Assembly: GCF_009909185.1 (NCBI RefSeq)
Contig: NZ_JAAAMV010000011.1
Location: forward strand, 99,357-163,356
Direction of reading: 5' to 3'
DNA from: Paenibacillus glycinis
Lineage (GTDB): Bacteria > Bacillota > Bacilli > Paenibacillales > Paenibacillaceae
Length of the DNA: 64,000 nt
A program made the position numbers and the translations under genes. The notes under the pieces are model-generated. The model was not told the DNA's origin and searched no databases. It was given only the letters and a program-made list of their open reading frames with translations. Numbering within the stretch: position 1 is the stretch's first letter; every line of letters begins with the position of its first letter. Positions 8,430 through 18,089 of the stretch are shown piece by piece.

Positions 8430-10285
8430 GCACGATTCGTTTGACGATGGCGCAAGCGCTGCTGCGCTACCTGGACGCCCAGTACGTGGAGATCGACGGA
8501 GAAGTACGCAAATTCGTCACGGGCGTCATGGGCATCTTCGGCCATGGCAACGTGACGGGCATCGGCGAAGCGCTGGAGCGCGGCCGCGGCTCGCTCGATT
8601 TCATTCAAGGCAAGAGCGAGCAGGGCATGGCGCATGCCGCCGCGGCTTATGCCAAGCAGAGCGGCCGGCTCGCGATCTACGCCTGCACCTCGTCCATCGG
8701 ACCGGGCGCGCTCAACATGATCACGGCCGCCGCGACGGCGACGGTCAACCGGATTCCGCTGCTGCTGCTGCCGGGCGATATCTTCGCCGACCGCCAGCCG
8801 GATCCCGTGCTGCAGCAGCTGGAGCATCCGATGGATTACACGATCTCGGCCAACGACGCCTTCAAGCCGGTCAGCCGGTATTGGGACCGGATTACCCGTC
8901 CCGAGCAGCTGATGAGCGCCATGGCGCAGGCGATGCGCGTGCTGACGGACCCCGCCGACACGGGCGCGGTCACGATCGCGCTGCCGCAGGACGTGCAGGC
9001 CGAAGCGTACGACTACCCGGAAGCCTTCTTCCGCAAGCGGGTGCACAGCATCGACCGCCGTCCGCCGGCAGCCTCGGCGCTGGCGCGGGCCGCGAAGCTG
9101 ATCGCGGGCAAGAAACGCCCGGTCATCGTCGCCGGCGGCGGCGTTCATTATTCCCTCGCGACGGATACGCTGCGCAAGTTCGCCGAGCAGTTCGGCATCC
9201 CGGTGACGGAGACGCAGGCCGGCAAGAGCGCCCTGCCGTGGAATCACCCGCTGAACCTGGGCGCCGTTGGCGTCACCGGCACGCTCGCCGCGAATCGCAC
9301 CGTCGCCGAAGCCGATCTCGTCATCGCGGTCGGCACGCGGCTATCGGATTTCACGACCGCGTCCAAGACGGCGTTCGCGAATCCGGAAGCGGAGCTGCTC
9401 TGCATCAACGTCGCGGCGCTCGACGCCCATAAGCTCGAAGGCGCGCCGCTGCTCGCCGACGCCAAGCTCGCGCTCGAGAGCTTGACCGGGGTGCTCGCGC
9501 AGCAAGGCTATCGCGCCGACCACGACAGCACGGGACTCGCCGCGCGCAAAGCGGAATGGAACGCGGAAGTGGATGCGCTGTACGCGCTGGAGCGCGAGGA
9601 CGGTCTGACGCAGACCCGCGTGCTCGGCGTCATCAACGATTTCATCGGCGAGGACGACGTCGTCGTGTGCGCGGCGGGCAGCCTTCCCGGCGACCTGCAC
9701 CGCCTGTGGCGTCCCGGCAAGCCGCAAACCTACCATATGGAATACGGCTTCTCCTGCATGGGCTACGAGGTATCCGGCGCGTTCGGCGTGAAGCTCGCCC
9801 GCGCGGAAGGCGAAGTCTACGCGCTGGTCGGCGACGGCAGCTTCCTGATGCTGCATTCCGAGCTCGTGACGAGCCTGCAGGAGCGCCGCAAGATCACCGT
9901 GCTGCTGTTCGACAACCACGGCTTCCAGTGCATTCATAACCTGCAGCGCGGCCATGGCAGCGACGGCTTCGGCAATGAATTCCGCTACAAGCAGGACGGC
10001 GTCCTCGCCGGCGATTCGCTGCCGATCGATTTCCGCGGGCTGGCCGCGAGCCTCGGCTGCGCGTCCTTCTCCGCGACGGACGCGGAGTCGCTCCGCGAGG
10101 CGCTCGGAAAGGCCGCGGCGGAGGAGCGCTCGTCGCTCGTGCATATCGCGGTGCTGCCGGGCACGAACACGGACGGCTACGAATCGTGGTGGCGCGTCGA
10201 CGGCGCGACGGTGTCCGTCAGCCCGAAGGTCGTCGAAGCGGCTAAGGCCAACGCGCAAATCCGCGGAACCGCGCGGCCGATCTAA
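8426..10285 (+). CDS. iolD: 3D-(3,5/4)-trihydroxycyclohexane-1,2-dione hydrolase
   Basis: A 619-residue thiamine diphosphate enzyme that opens the ring of trihydroxycyclohexanedione to 5-deoxy-glucuronate, the third step of inositol catabolism. The N-terminal domain has '[15 protein letters not shown]' with the cofactor-activating Glu65. The C-terminal TPP-binding motif starts with GDGS at residues 469-472 and ends with '[13 protein letters not shown]' about 28 residues later. Length and the order after iolG fit IolD closely. The start overlaps the iolG stop by 4 bases and is preceded by GAAGGAGG. A 217-base gap follows before iolE. Confidence 0.93.
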   Translation: MSTIRLTMAQALLRYLDAQYVEIDGEVRKFVTGVMGIFGHGNVTGIGEALERGRGSLDFIQGKSEQGMAHAAAAYAKQSGRLAIYACTSSIGPGALNMITAAATATVNRIPLLLLPGDIFADRQPDPVLQQLEHPMDYTISANDAFKPVSRYWDRITRPEQLMSAMAQAMRVLTDPADTGAVTIALPQDVQAEAYDYPEAFFRKRVHSIDRRPPAASALARAAKLIAGKKRPVIVAGGGVHYSLATDTLRKFAEQFGIPVTETQAGKSALPWNHPLNLGAVGVTGTLAANRTVAEADLVIAVGTRLSDFTTASKTAFANPEAELLCINVAALDAHKLEGAPLLADAKLALESLTGVLAQQGYRADHDSTGLAARKAEWNAEVDALYALEREDGLTQTRVLGVINDFIGEDDVVVCAAGSLPGDLHRLWRPGKPQTYHMEYGFSCMGYEVSGAFGVKLARAEGEVYALVGDGSFLMLHSELVTSLQERRKITVLLFDNHGFQCIHNLQRGHGSDGFGNEFRYKQDGVLAGDSLPIDFRGLAASLGCASFSATDAESLREALGKAAAEERSSLVHIAVLPGTNTDGYESWWRVDGATVSVSPKVVEAAKANAQIRGTARPI

Positions 10286-10502
10286 GGCTCGCTGCGGCTT
10301 GGGGCTGTGCGCCGTGTGGCTGGAAACGTCGAGATTTCCATACAAGCCTGCCGTCCATCGCAGTCGGCAGCATCGCAATCACGCGCCCCCCAAGCGTCTC
10401 GCTTCGGGAGCCGCGCGAAGCTAACCGTCCATTCGCCGCGCCGCGCCTTCACGGCCGCGGCCGCGGCGCTTACATTCCGCATACGACAAGGGAGAGGGAT
10501 AC

Positions 10503-11411
10503 ATGCGTCCGATCGCAGAACGGGTACGGCTCGGCATTTCCGCCATCAATTGGGTGAACGAGGATATGCACGAGCTTGGCGACCATTACACATTCGAGGA
10601 TTTGATGCGCGACTTCACGTCGCTCGGCTTCGAGGGCACGGAGATGTGCCGCAAATTTCCGCAAACGGCATCCGGCGTCCGCGAGGCGTTGGGCTCGCAC
10701 GGCCTGCAGCTGGGGTCCTGGTGGCGCGGCGTCCGGTTCGCGGACCCGGCTTACCGCGAGGAAGAGCTCGCGGCGTACCGCAGCCACGCGGAGTTTCTGA
10801 AGGAAGCGGGCGCGAGCCACATCGTGACCTGCGAAGTTTGGGGCGCGCCGCATGCGGATCCCGCATTCAAGGAACGGGTCATCCTGAGCGACGAGCAATG
10901 GGGCCATCTGGCCGAAGGCTTGAACGCCGCCGGCGAGATCGCCCGCGAGCTCGGCATGAAGCTCGTCTACCATTACCATGCGGGCACGGTCGTGGAAGGC
11001 CCGCAGGAGATCGAACGCCTGATGGCGCTGACGGATCCGTCGCTCGTGCACCTGCTGCTCGATACGGGGCATGCCGTATACGGCGGCGGCGATCCGGCGG
11101 TCTATGCGAAGCAGTTCAAGGACCGCATCGCCTACGTGCATCTGAAGGACGTTCGCATGGACGTGCTCGAGCAGGCGCGCCGCGAGAACTGGGACTTCCT
11201 GACGCGTGTCAAGCAAGGCGTGTTCACGGTGCCGGGCGACGGCTGCGTCGACTTTGCCGCGGTGCTCGGGCAGCTGGACGAGAACGGCTACGAAGGCTGG
11301 ATGATTCTCGAAGCGGAGCAGGATCCGTCCGTGGCCGAGCCCGTCGGCTACGCGGCCAAGGGCAAGGCGCATTTGCTGGCCCTGTTCGGCGAAGGAGGCG
11401 TGCCGGCATGA
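10503..11411 (+). CDS. iolE: Inosose dehydratase
   Basis: A 302-residue TIM-barrel protein of the xylose isomerase-like (AP endonuclease 2) fold. It dehydrates 2-keto-myo-inositol to trihydroxycyclohexanedione. The start is supported by GGGAGAGG 7 bases upstream. Motifs that fit metal-binding sites of the fold are 'YHYHAGTVVEG', 'LLLDTGHAVYGGGDP', 'YVHLKDVR' and the C-terminal 'GWMILEAEQDPSVAEP'. The upstream 217-base spacer (10286-10502) has no gene and no convincing terminator, so it is probably part of the same transcript. Its stop overlaps the iolB start (ATGA at 11408-11411). Confidence 0.9.
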   Translation: MRPIAERVRLGISAINWVNEDMHELGDHYTFEDLMRDFTSLGFEGTEMCRKFPQTASGVREALGSHGLQLGSWWRGVRFADPAYREEELAAYRSHAEFLKEAGASHIVTCEVWGAPHADPAFKERVILSDEQWGHLAEGLNAAGEIARELGMKLVYHYHAGTVVEGPQEIERLMALTDPSLVHLLLDTGHAVYGGGDPAVYAKQFKDRIAYVHLKDVRMDVLEQARRENWDFLTRVKQGVFTVPGDGCVDFAAVLGQLDENGYEGWMILEAEQDPSVAEPVGYAAKGKAHLLALFGEGGVPA

Positions 11412-12229
11412 GCGACTTGATCGTACGTCCGGGGCAACCGGATGAAGAAGGCAACGTGCTGCGCATCACGCCGGAATCCGCGGGTTGGCAATACGTCGGG
11501 TTTGAAGTGTACCGCTTGAAGCCGGGACAAACGCTGGAGCGGCAGACGGAGGGTATGGAGGCATGCCTCGTGCTCCTGAGCGGTCTGGCCGACGCGGAAG
11601 CGGGCGGCTCCAGCTGGAGCCGCATCGGCGGACGCATGGACGTCTTCGAAGGCACCCCGCCGTATTCGGTGTACGTGCCCGAACAACAAAGCTACCGCAT
11701 CACGGCGCTGACGGACGTGGAGCTGGCGGTATGCCTGGCCCCGGGACTCGGCGGCGGGCATCCAGCCCGGCTGATCGCGCCGGAACAAGTCGGCGTCGAG
11801 CCTCGCGGCTACGGCAGCATGACGCGCCGGGTGCAGAACATTTTGCCGGAAGGGGAAGCCGCGGACAGCCTCTTGGTCGTGGAAGTGTTCACGCCGGCCG
11901 GCAACTGGTCCAGCTACCCGCCGCATAAGCATGACGAGAACAACCTGCCGGCGGAGTCGTACCTCGAAGAAACCTACTATCACCGGGTCAACCCCGGCAA
12001 AGGCTTCGCCGTGCAGCGCGTCTATACCGACGACCTCTCGCTTGACGAGACGCTGACGGTGCGCGACGGGCAAGCGGTCCTCGTGCCGCGGGGCTACCAT
12101 CCCGTATCCGCGGCGCCGGGTTACGACAGCTACTACCTGAACGTCATGGCCGGTCCGGTCCGGACATGGAAGTTCCACAACGATCCGGCGCATGAATGGC
12201 TGTTTCCGAAACCGAAGGAGGAGGCGTAA
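11408..12229 (+). CDS. iolB: 5-deoxy-glucuronate isomerase
   Basis: A 273-residue cupin-fold isomerase converting 5-deoxy-glucuronate to 2-deoxy-5-keto-gluconate. ATG at 11408 overlaps the iolE stop; a much longer open frame to 10307 is only an accidental extension. The family motifs 'SSYPPHKHDENNLPAESYLEETYYHR' (residues 162 onwards, quoted in part: PPHKHD and LEETYYHR) contain the metal-binding His and Glu residues. 'VPRGYHPVSAAPGYDSYYLNVMAG' near the end, quoted in part as PRGYHPVSAAPGY, is also characteristic. Length matches the Bacillus protein (about 271 residues). Confidence 0.92.
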   Translation: MSDLIVRPGQPDEEGNVLRITPESAGWQYVGFEVYRLKPGQTLERQTEGMEACLVLLSGLADAEAGGSSWSRIGGRMDVFEGTPPYSVYVPEQQSYRITALTDVELAVCLAPGLGGGHPARLIAPEQVGVEPRGYGSMTRRVQNILPEGEAADSLLVVEVFTPAGNWSSYPPHKHDENNLPAESYLEETYYHRVNPGKGFAVQRVYTDDLSLDETLTVRDGQAVLVPRGYHPVSAAPGYDSYYLNVMAGPVRTWKFHNDPAHEWLFPKPKEEA

Positions 12230-12232
12230 ACC

Positions 12233-13234
12233 ATGGGCAACGGAGTGAACTTCCCGGCCGATCGCGCGCTGGATTTCGTCAGCATCGGACGGCTGTGCAT
12301 CGATTTGAACGCCAACGAGATTCATCGTCCGCTCGAGGAGACGGTTACGTTTACCCGCTACTTGGGCGGCTCGCCCGCGAACATCACGGTCGCGCTGGCG
12401 AGGCTGGGCGCGAAGACGGGCTTTATCGGAAAAATCGCGAACGACGGCTTCGGCCGCTTCATTCGGCGCTATCTGGAAGAAACGGGCATCGACGCGACAT
12501 CGGTCGTGGACGACGCGACGGGCGCGGTGACCGGGCTTGCCTTCACGGAGATCAAGTCGCCGACGGATTGCAGCATCCTGATGTACCGCGACAACGTCGC
12601 GGACCTGAAGCTCGAGCCCGGCGAGGTCAGCGAATCGTTGATCGCCTCCGCCAAGGCGCTCGTCGTGTCGGGCACGGCGCTGGCCGCGAGCCCTTCCCGC
12701 GAAGCGGTGTTCGCCGCCATCGGCTATGCCCGCAAGCATGGCGCGAAGATCATCTACGATATCGATTACCGTCCGTATACGTGGGCGAACCGCGACGAGA
12801 TCCAGGTGTACTGCGCGCTCGCGGCGGAGCAGGCGGACGTGATCTTCGGCGGCATCGAGGAGTTCTCGCTGCTCGAGCCGAAGACGGACGCGCCGTTCGA
12901 CGAAGCGGCGGTCGCCGCCCGCTGGCTCGGCCGCAAGGCGCAGCTGGTCGTCGTGAAACGCGGCGGCGACGGCTCGGTCGCCTATACCGCGGACGGCTCC
13001 GCGTATCCGGGCCGCACGTTCCCCGCGAACGTCGTCAAGACGTTCGGCGCGGGCGATTCCTTCGCCGGCGCGTTCCTGTACGGCCTGCTGCAAGGCTGGG
13101 ACGTGCCCCGCTGCCAGGATTACGGCGCGGCGGCCGCGCATATCGTCGTATCGAGCCACAGCTGCTCGGACGCCATGCCGACGCGGGCGCAGGTCGAGGA
13201 CGTCCTGCGGTCGGTCGGCGCTTTGGAAGCCTGA
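12233..13234 (+). CDS. iolC: 5-dehydro-2-deoxygluconokinase
   Basis: A 333-residue PfkB-family sugar kinase that phosphorylates 2-deoxy-5-keto-gluconate. It starts 3 bases after the iolB stop, with AAGGAGGAGG overlapping the iolB end. The N-terminal 'FTRYLGGSPANITVALARLG' is the first PfkB signature. The second, 'TFGAGDSFAGAFLYGLLQG' near residue 268, carries the catalytic Asp. The aldolase that would cleave its product (iolJ) is not in this window. Confidence 0.92.
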   Translation: MGNGVNFPADRALDFVSIGRLCIDLNANEIHRPLEETVTFTRYLGGSPANITVALARLGAKTGFIGKIANDGFGRFIRRYLEETGIDATSVVDDATGAVTGLAFTEIKSPTDCSILMYRDNVADLKLEPGEVSESLIASAKALVVSGTALAASPSREAVFAAIGYARKHGAKIIYDIDYRPYTWANRDEIQVYCALAAEQADVIFGGIEEFSLLEPKTDAPFDEAAVAARWLGRKAQLVVVKRGGDGSVAYTADGSAYPGRTFPANVVKTFGAGDSFAGAFLYGLLQGWDVPRCQDYGAAAAHIVVSSHSCSDAMPTRAQVEDVLRSVGALEA

Positions 13235-13283
13235 CCTCATACATCATGCATGAACGACATCCCGAAACTAGGAGTGAAGACTA

Positions 13284-14735
13284 ATGGCTGACATTCAAAC
13301 GGTATCCAACTTCATCGGCGGGCGCTTCGTCCCGTCCCAATCCGAACGCACGGAGGACGTGCCGAACCCGGCGACGGGCGAGACGCTCGTGAAGGTGCCG
13401 CTGTCGACCCGCGGCGATCTCGAAGCGGCGGTGCAAGCGGCGCAGGCGGCCTATCCGGCCTGGAGCCAAACGCCGGTGCCGCGCCGGGCGCGCATCCTGT
13501 TCAAATACCAGCAGCTGCTCGTGGAGCATTGGGAAGAGCTGGCGAAGCTGGTCACGCTCGAGAACGGCAAAAGCTACGGCGAGGCGTACGGCGAAGTGCA
13601 GCGCGGCATCGAATGCGTGGAATTCGCGGCGGGCGCGCCGACGCTCATGATGGGCAGCGTGCTGCCGGACATCGCGACGGGCATCGAATCCGCGATGTAC
13701 CGCTATCCGATCGGCGTCATCGGCGGCATCGCGCCGTTCAACTTCCCGATGATGGTGCCGTCCTGGATGTTCCCGCTCGCGATCGCCTGCGGCAACACGT
13801 TCGTGCTGAAGCCGTCCGAGCGCACGCCGCTCACGGCGAACCGGTTGGCGGAGCTGTTCACGGAAGCCGGCCTGCCGGACGGCGTCTTCAACGTCGTCCA
13901 CGGCGCGCATGACGTCGTGAACGGACTGCTGGAGCATGCGGACGTCAAAGCGATTTCCTTCGTCGGCTCCCAGCCCGTCGCGGAATACGTGTACAAAACC
14001 GCCGCCGCCCACGGCAAGCGCGTGCAGGCGCTCGGCGGCGCGAAGAACCATTCCATCGTCCTTCCGGACGCGGATCTGGACCTGACGGTCAAGGAAATCA
14101 CGAACGCCGCGTTCGGCTCCGCCGGGGAACGCTGCATGGCGTGCTCCGTCGTCGTGGCCGTCGGCGGCGCGGGCGACGCGCTCGTCGCCAAGCTGAAGGA
14201 ACGCGCCGAGAGCCTCAGCATCGGCAACGGCCTGGACGAAGGCGTCTTCCTCGGCCCGGTCATCCGCGGCGCGCATAAGGACCGGACGCTCGGTTATATC
14301 CAGAAAGGCATCGAGCAGGGCGCGAGCCTCGTGCTGGACGGCCGGGAAGCCGCCGCGGCGCAGGGCGCGGGCTATTTCGTCGGGCCGACGATTTTCGACG
14401 GCGTGACGAAGGACATGGCGATCTGGCAGGACGAGATCTTCGCGCCGGTGCTTCAGATCGTGCGCGTCGATACGCTGGAGGAGGCGATCGCCTGGGCGAA
14501 CGCGTCCGAATTCGCGAACGGCGCCTGCCTGTTCACGGGCAGCGGCTCCGCGGTGCGCCAGTTCCGCGAGACGATCGACGCGGGCATGCTCGGCATCAAC
14601 GTCGGCGTGCCGGCGCCGATGGCGTTCTTCCCGTTCTCCGGCTTCAAGAAGTCGTTCTACGGCGACCTGCACGCGAACGGCAAGGACGGCGTCGAGTTCT
14701 ACACGCGCAAGAAAATGATCGTGGCCCGTTACTAG
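13284..14735 (+). CDS. iolA: Methylmalonate/malonate semialdehyde dehydrogenase (acylating)
   Basis: A 483-residue aldehyde dehydrogenase (also called MmsA) that converts malonate semialdehyde to acetyl-CoA and CO2, the last step of inositol breakdown. It has the CoA-dependent MSDH features: '[22 protein letters not shown]', quoted in part as [14 protein letters not shown], '[17 protein letters not shown]', and '[16 protein letters not shown]' with the catalytic Cys284. The usual '[20 protein letters not shown]' segment lies near the C-terminus. Start codon follows AGGAGTGAAG. It is the last catabolic gene of the cluster, 49 bases after iolC. Confidence 0.94.
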   Translation: MADIQTVSNFIGGRFVPSQSERTEDVPNPATGETLVKVPLSTRGDLEAAVQAAQAAYPAWSQTPVPRRARILFKYQQLLVEHWEELAKLVTLENGKSYGEAYGEVQRGIECVEFAAGAPTLMMGSVLPDIATGIESAMYRYPIGVIGGIAPFNFPMMVPSWMFPLAIACGNTFVLKPSERTPLTANRLAELFTEAGLPDGVFNVVHGAHDVVNGLLEHADVKAISFVGSQPVAEYVYKTAAAHGKRVQALGGAKNHSIVLPDADLDLTVKEITNAAFGSAGERCMACSVVVAVGGAGDALVAKLKERAESLSIGNGLDEGVFLGPVIRGAHKDRTLGYIQKGIEQGASLVLDGREAAAAQGAGYFVGPTIFDGVTKDMAIWQDEIFAPVLQIVRVDTLEEAIAWANASEFANGACLFTGSGSAVRQFRETIDAGMLGINVGVPAPMAFFPFSGFKKSFYGDLHANGKDGVEFYTRKKMIVARY

Positions 14736-14795
14736 TCGTAGCAGACCGTATTCGGGTTATGATACGATGGGCATAAAAAAGCGGGAGACATGAGC

Positions 14796-15821
14796 ATGAA
14801 GCCGACGATTTACGACGTTGCCCGGGAGGCGGGCGTATCCATCGCCACAGTGTCCAAGGTCATCAATCGGACCGGCAAAATCAGCGAGAAAACGAGAGAA
14901 CGCGTCGCGGCCGTCATGGAAGGGATGGGCTACGCGCCCAACCTCGTGGCGACGGCGCTATCGAGCAAGAAGACGTTCATGATCGGCCTGCTGCTTCCGG
15001 ACATATCGAACCCTTATTTCGCCGAGCTCGCGCGCAATATCGAAGACCGGGCGCATGAGCTGAGTTACAATATCGTGATCTGCAACACCGACAATCACGT
15101 GGACAAGGAACGCGAATACTTGACCTTTCTCCAGCAGAAAGGGGTCGACGGCATCCTGCTCGCGACCGGGCTTGCCCACCCGGAGTCGCTCGGCCTGGTC
15201 ACGGACCGGCAGCTGCCGATCACCGTCATCGCCCGCGAAGTGCCGCGTACGCCGGTGAACACCGTGCTCGTCGACGATTTCATGGGCGGCTTCCTGGCGA
15301 CGTCGCATCTGCTGGAGCTCGGCCACCGGGAGATCGCGATCATCGTCGAGAGCATGGATCTTGAAAGCTCCCGCCAGCGGCTGAAGGGCTACCGGGCGGC
15401 GCTGGAGGAGCATAATTGCGCGTTCCACGCCGAGCGGGTCGCGGTCAGCGACTTCACGGTCGCCTCGGGGATGGAAATCGCCGGCGGCATCCTGGACGCG
15501 CCGGACCGCCCGACGGCGGTGTTCGCCTGCAACGACCTGCTGGCCATCGGCACGATCCAGGCCGCCCGTTCTCGCGGCATTCCGGTGCCCGGCGAGCTGT
15601 CCGTCGTCGGCTTCGACAATACGTTCCTGTGCGGCATCATCGATCCCGCGCTCACGACGGTCGGCCAGCCGATCCGCGAGCTCGGACGCCAGGCGGTGGA
15701 TCTGCTGCACAAGCAGATGAGCGGGGAGGAGCCAGCCCGCCAGCGGGTCGTGCTGCTGCCCGAGCTGGTCGTGCGGGCGTCGACGCAGCCGCCGCTCGAA
15801 CGGACGAGCGCCGTTAAGTAA
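14796..15821 (+). CDS. LacI-family transcriptional regulator
   Basis: A 341-residue repressor-type protein. ATG at 14796 lies 8 bases after GGGAG; the ATG at 14790 is too close to that site. The N-terminal helix-turn-helix reads IYDVAREAGVSIATVSKVIN, followed by the hinge helix region 'VAAVMEGMGYAPNLVA'. The remainder is a periplasmic-binding-protein-like sensor, with 'TFMIGLLLPDISNPYFAELA' and 'VFACNDLLAIGTIQAARSRG'. It lies 60 bases after iolA. Bacillus controls iol genes with a DeoR-type IolR, so a LacI-type regulator here is a swap. The operator at 4516-4530 is a plausible target. Its ligand is unknown. Confidence 0.9.
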   Translation: MKPTIYDVAREAGVSIATVSKVINRTGKISEKTRERVAAVMEGMGYAPNLVATALSSKKTFMIGLLLPDISNPYFAELARNIEDRAHELSYNIVICNTDNHVDKEREYLTFLQQKGVDGILLATGLAHPESLGLVTDRQLPITVIAREVPRTPVNTVLVDDFMGGFLATSHLLELGHREIAIIVESMDLESSRQRLKGYRAALEEHNCAFHAERVAVSDFTVASGMEIAGGILDAPDRPTAVFACNDLLAIGTIQAARSRGIPVPGELSVVGFDNTFLCGIIDPALTTVGQPIRELGRQAVDLLHKQMSGEEPARQRVVLLPELVVRASTQPPLERTSAVK

Positions 15822-16127
15822 CGACGCTGCAGGCGCAATCGGCCCTTGAACGCCTTTGCTGTGTCGCGAATGGCTGAAGAGCGGCCCGATTCGCGCCGAA
15901 AGACGAGAAGACCCTCCATGGCCGCCGGCAGGCGGCACGCGGAGGGTCTTCTTTGGCATGAAATGCGCGCTCGGCCGCGCTCTGGCAAGACCGAGGGGTT
16001 TACTGTGGCCGCTCAATACGGCAAGCCGCCTAATCGGCCGAAATAACGGAATTTGTGTCCGCATAGAGCGATTGAAGCGCCCAGGCGGGTTAGCAAGGCA
16101 TGCTCAGCCGCAGCAGCCCCTGCCGGA
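15822..16127. other. Convergent intergenic region after the LacI gene
   Basis: About 300 bases between the LacI gene and the end of the minus-strand beta-propeller gene. Apart from the terminator at 15906-15955 I see nothing convincing; short open frames here lack ribosome binding sites. Confidence 0.6.
15906..15955 (+). terminator. Terminator of the glycosidase-iol-LacI operon
   Basis: AGAAGACCCTCC pairs perfectly with GGAGGGTCTTCT across a 23-base loop that itself contains GCCGCC/GGCGGC, followed by TTTGG. The T-run is short but the stem is strong. Confidence 0.75.
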
Positions 16128-17495
16128 TTACTTCAAGCTCGCCGGCAGCTTCACGCCGTACAGCGTCCCGCCGGAGCGGATATAAATCATCCCGCCGGAT
16201 TGCAGCGTGGCTTCGAACGCGCGCGAGCCGAGCTTGACGCTGAAGACCGGCTTGAACGACGCGAAATCGTAGGCGTCCAGCGTGCCGTCGGCGCGGGCGA
16301 CGTAGAGGCCTTTGCCGTACAGGTCGGTCTGCACCGGTTGGACGCCGTTCGGGAATTCCGCGAATTGGCCGTTCGCCGTCTTGAGCACGCCGATGCCGTT
16401 ATCGTGGATATTCTGATACAGCAGCCGTCCGCCGTCGACCGCATAGAGCGGCTGATAATCCCGCGCGTTCGGGGAAGCCCAGCGCTGCGCGGGTTTGCCG
16501 TTCGCGCTGTAGGCCGCGAAGTCGTATTTGGCAACGGCTTGATCCTGATAGATATAGAGGTCGTTGCCGTACAAGAACGCGGAGCCGCTTGCGCCGCCGA
16601 ACTGGTATTGGCCGGGCGTAGCGAGCGTGTTCGTCCATGCGTACACGCGCTCGCCCTTCTTGGCGCCGGACTTCAAACTCAGCGCGGCGATGCGCAGCCG
16701 CTTGTTGGCAGGATCGTTGTCGCCGACCATATATTCATCAATGACGGAATAGACTAGCCCGTCCCTGACGGCGAGGGGCGCGAGCTGTCGGAACGAGGTC
16801 CACAGCTGCTTGCCGGTCTTCTTGTCGTAGGCGTTGATCTGCGTCGAAGACAGCGCGCCCTGCACCGCGTAACTGCGGAGCACGACGCCGTCCGTCTCCG
16901 TCACGCCGTTCAAGCCGCCTTCGTATTGGGGAGCGGTCTCCATCGTTTTCCAGAGCAGCTTGCCGGTCGCCCGGTCCAGCGCGAAGAGCGTCAGGTTCTG
17001 CGTCACGTAGACCGTATCGCCGACGGGAGCGATGCTCTCCGCCTTGTCCGCGCGGATGGGCGCCGTCCATTTCTTGCCGCCGTTCGTGCCGACCGCATAG
17101 ACGGCGCCGTCCTTCGTCAGGCCGTAGAGGACGCCTTGCCCGTAGGCGAGCAGCGGCTTGAGCGCGGCGCCGTAGGTCCACAGCTTCCGTCCGCTCGCGC
17201 CGTCGTAGGCGGCGAGCTGCCCGCCGTCCGCGAGCGCGAACACGCGGCCTTCCTCGGCGATCGCCGACGTGAAGGGTCTGCCGTCCTGTTCGAATTGGGC
17301 CAGCCGTACCTGCCACAGCGGCTTTACCGCTGGCGCGGGGACGGATGCTCCGTAGATCGGCGTGGAGCTGCTCAAGACCGGTCGTTCCGCATGCGCGACC
17401 GTCGGGCCGGCCGGTGGGAAGGCGAAGGCAATGGCCGCGGCGACGCTAAGCGCGGCGGCCGTTATCGGGGTTGATCGTCGTTTTTTTCGCATCAT
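16128..17495 (-). CDS. Secreted PQQ-like beta-propeller repeat protein
   Basis: A 455-residue exported protein. Residues 1-36 form a signal peptide with a KKRR n-region, a long hydrophobic stretch and an AHA-E cleavage site. The mature part has repeated PQQ/Trp-docking blades such as 'LAAYDGASGRKLWTYGA', 'VYAVGTNGGKKWTAPI', 'LFALDRATGKLLWKTM' and 'INAYDKKTGKQLWTSF', each with the A-x-D-x3-G-x2-x-W pattern. This is a scaffold fold found in BamB-like, quinoprotein and sensor proteins; residues that would bind PQQ are not evident, so no enzyme activity is claimed. It stands alone, convergent with the LacI gene. Confidence 0.85.
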   Translation of the reverse strand: MMRKKRRSTPITAAALSVAAAIAFAFPPAGPTVAHAERPVLSSSTPIYGASVPAPAVKPLWQVRLAQFEQDGRPFTSAIAEEGRVFALADGGQLAAYDGASGRKLWTYGAALKPLLAYGQGVLYGLTKDGAVYAVGTNGGKKWTAPIRADKAESIAPVGDTVYVTQNLTLFALDRATGKLLWKTMETAPQYEGGLNGVTETDGVVLRSYAVQGALSSTQINAYDKKTGKQLWTSFRQLAPLAVRDGLVYSVIDEYMVGDNDPANKRLRIAALSLKSGAKKGERVYAWTNTLATPGQYQFGGASGSAFLYGNDLYIYQDQAVAKYDFAAYSANGKPAQRWASPNARDYQPLYAVDGGRLLYQNIHDNGIGVLKTANGQFAEFPNGVQPVQTDLYGKGLYVARADGTLDAYDFASFKPVFSVKLGSRAFEATLQSGGMIYIRSGGTLYGVKLPASLK

Positions 17496-17660
17496 GCACC
17501 ATCCATTTTATAAGTTTTGGCATTATGGGAGAGGGCCGGTAGCCCGGAAATGCTTATATAGACGGTACGCTGTTGTAATATGTTGCAAGAAAAGGGAAAT
17601 CGTTCATCCGCAGAGCGCATCCGTATTCGGGCGTCATGGCGCCATGGCCCTGAAAACGCA

Positions 17661-17705
17661 GAAAACGCCGCTTCCCGTGTACGTCCCGTACAGGAAAGCG
17701 GCGTT
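17661..17705 (-). terminator. Terminator of the 55-aa gene
   Basis: Read on the minus strand, AACGCCGCTTTCCTGTAC pairs with GTACACGGGAAGCGGCGTT, with small irregularities, and is followed by TTTCTGCGTTTT. It lies about 60 bases beyond the stop of the small minus-strand gene. Confidence 0.7.
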
Positions 17706-17765
17706 ATTCATCTGATACTAAGCGGCGTTGTCGGCGTCGGTCGATGCTTTGGCTTCGGCGGCTGC

Positions 17766-17933
17766 TCATGCGAACAATGCCGTCATTAAGGCTTGCATGC
17801 GCTTGATCATGCCTTTATGACTGATTGCTCTGGTCTTGCTCGGGGTTTCCAGTTTCCATTGCTCGGCGGCCAATTTTTGAAGTTGTTTTTCCTTCATGTC
17901 GGCCAGGTTTTGATGCACGTAATGGTTCATCAT
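17766..17933 (-). CDS. Small hypothetical protein (55 aa)
   Basis: The minus-strand frame from ATG at 17933 (a second ATG follows at 17930) encodes MMNHYVHQNLADMKEKQLQK and ends in 'RMQALMTALFA'. GTGGAG lies about 12 bases upstream. The protein is basic and probably helical, with no Cys, signal peptide or membrane segment. The base composition is less GC-rich than the neighbours, and a terminator follows. Its promoter region is shared with the divergent LysR gene, so LysR might control it. I do not recognise a named family. Confidence 0.7.
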   Translation of the reverse strand: MMNHYVHQNLADMKEKQLQKLAAEQWKLETPSKTRAISHKGMIKRMQALMTALFA

Positions 17934-18089
17934 TGCGGTTCACGCTCCACAGAAAGTTTTATTGCAGATCTGGAACTCATTGTCTTTCACTGCCAAAGAA
18001 ATATTATCATGTACTTCGGCATAGCAGTTATCTATAATAATCGATGATTGCAATCGGTTTTTCCGATGCTAGAAACGGAGTTGACGGGC

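Noticed and set aside
10307..11407. Long N-terminal extension of IolB
   Set aside because: The open frame overlaps iolE entirely. IolB family length and the ATGA overlap at 11408 fix the true start.
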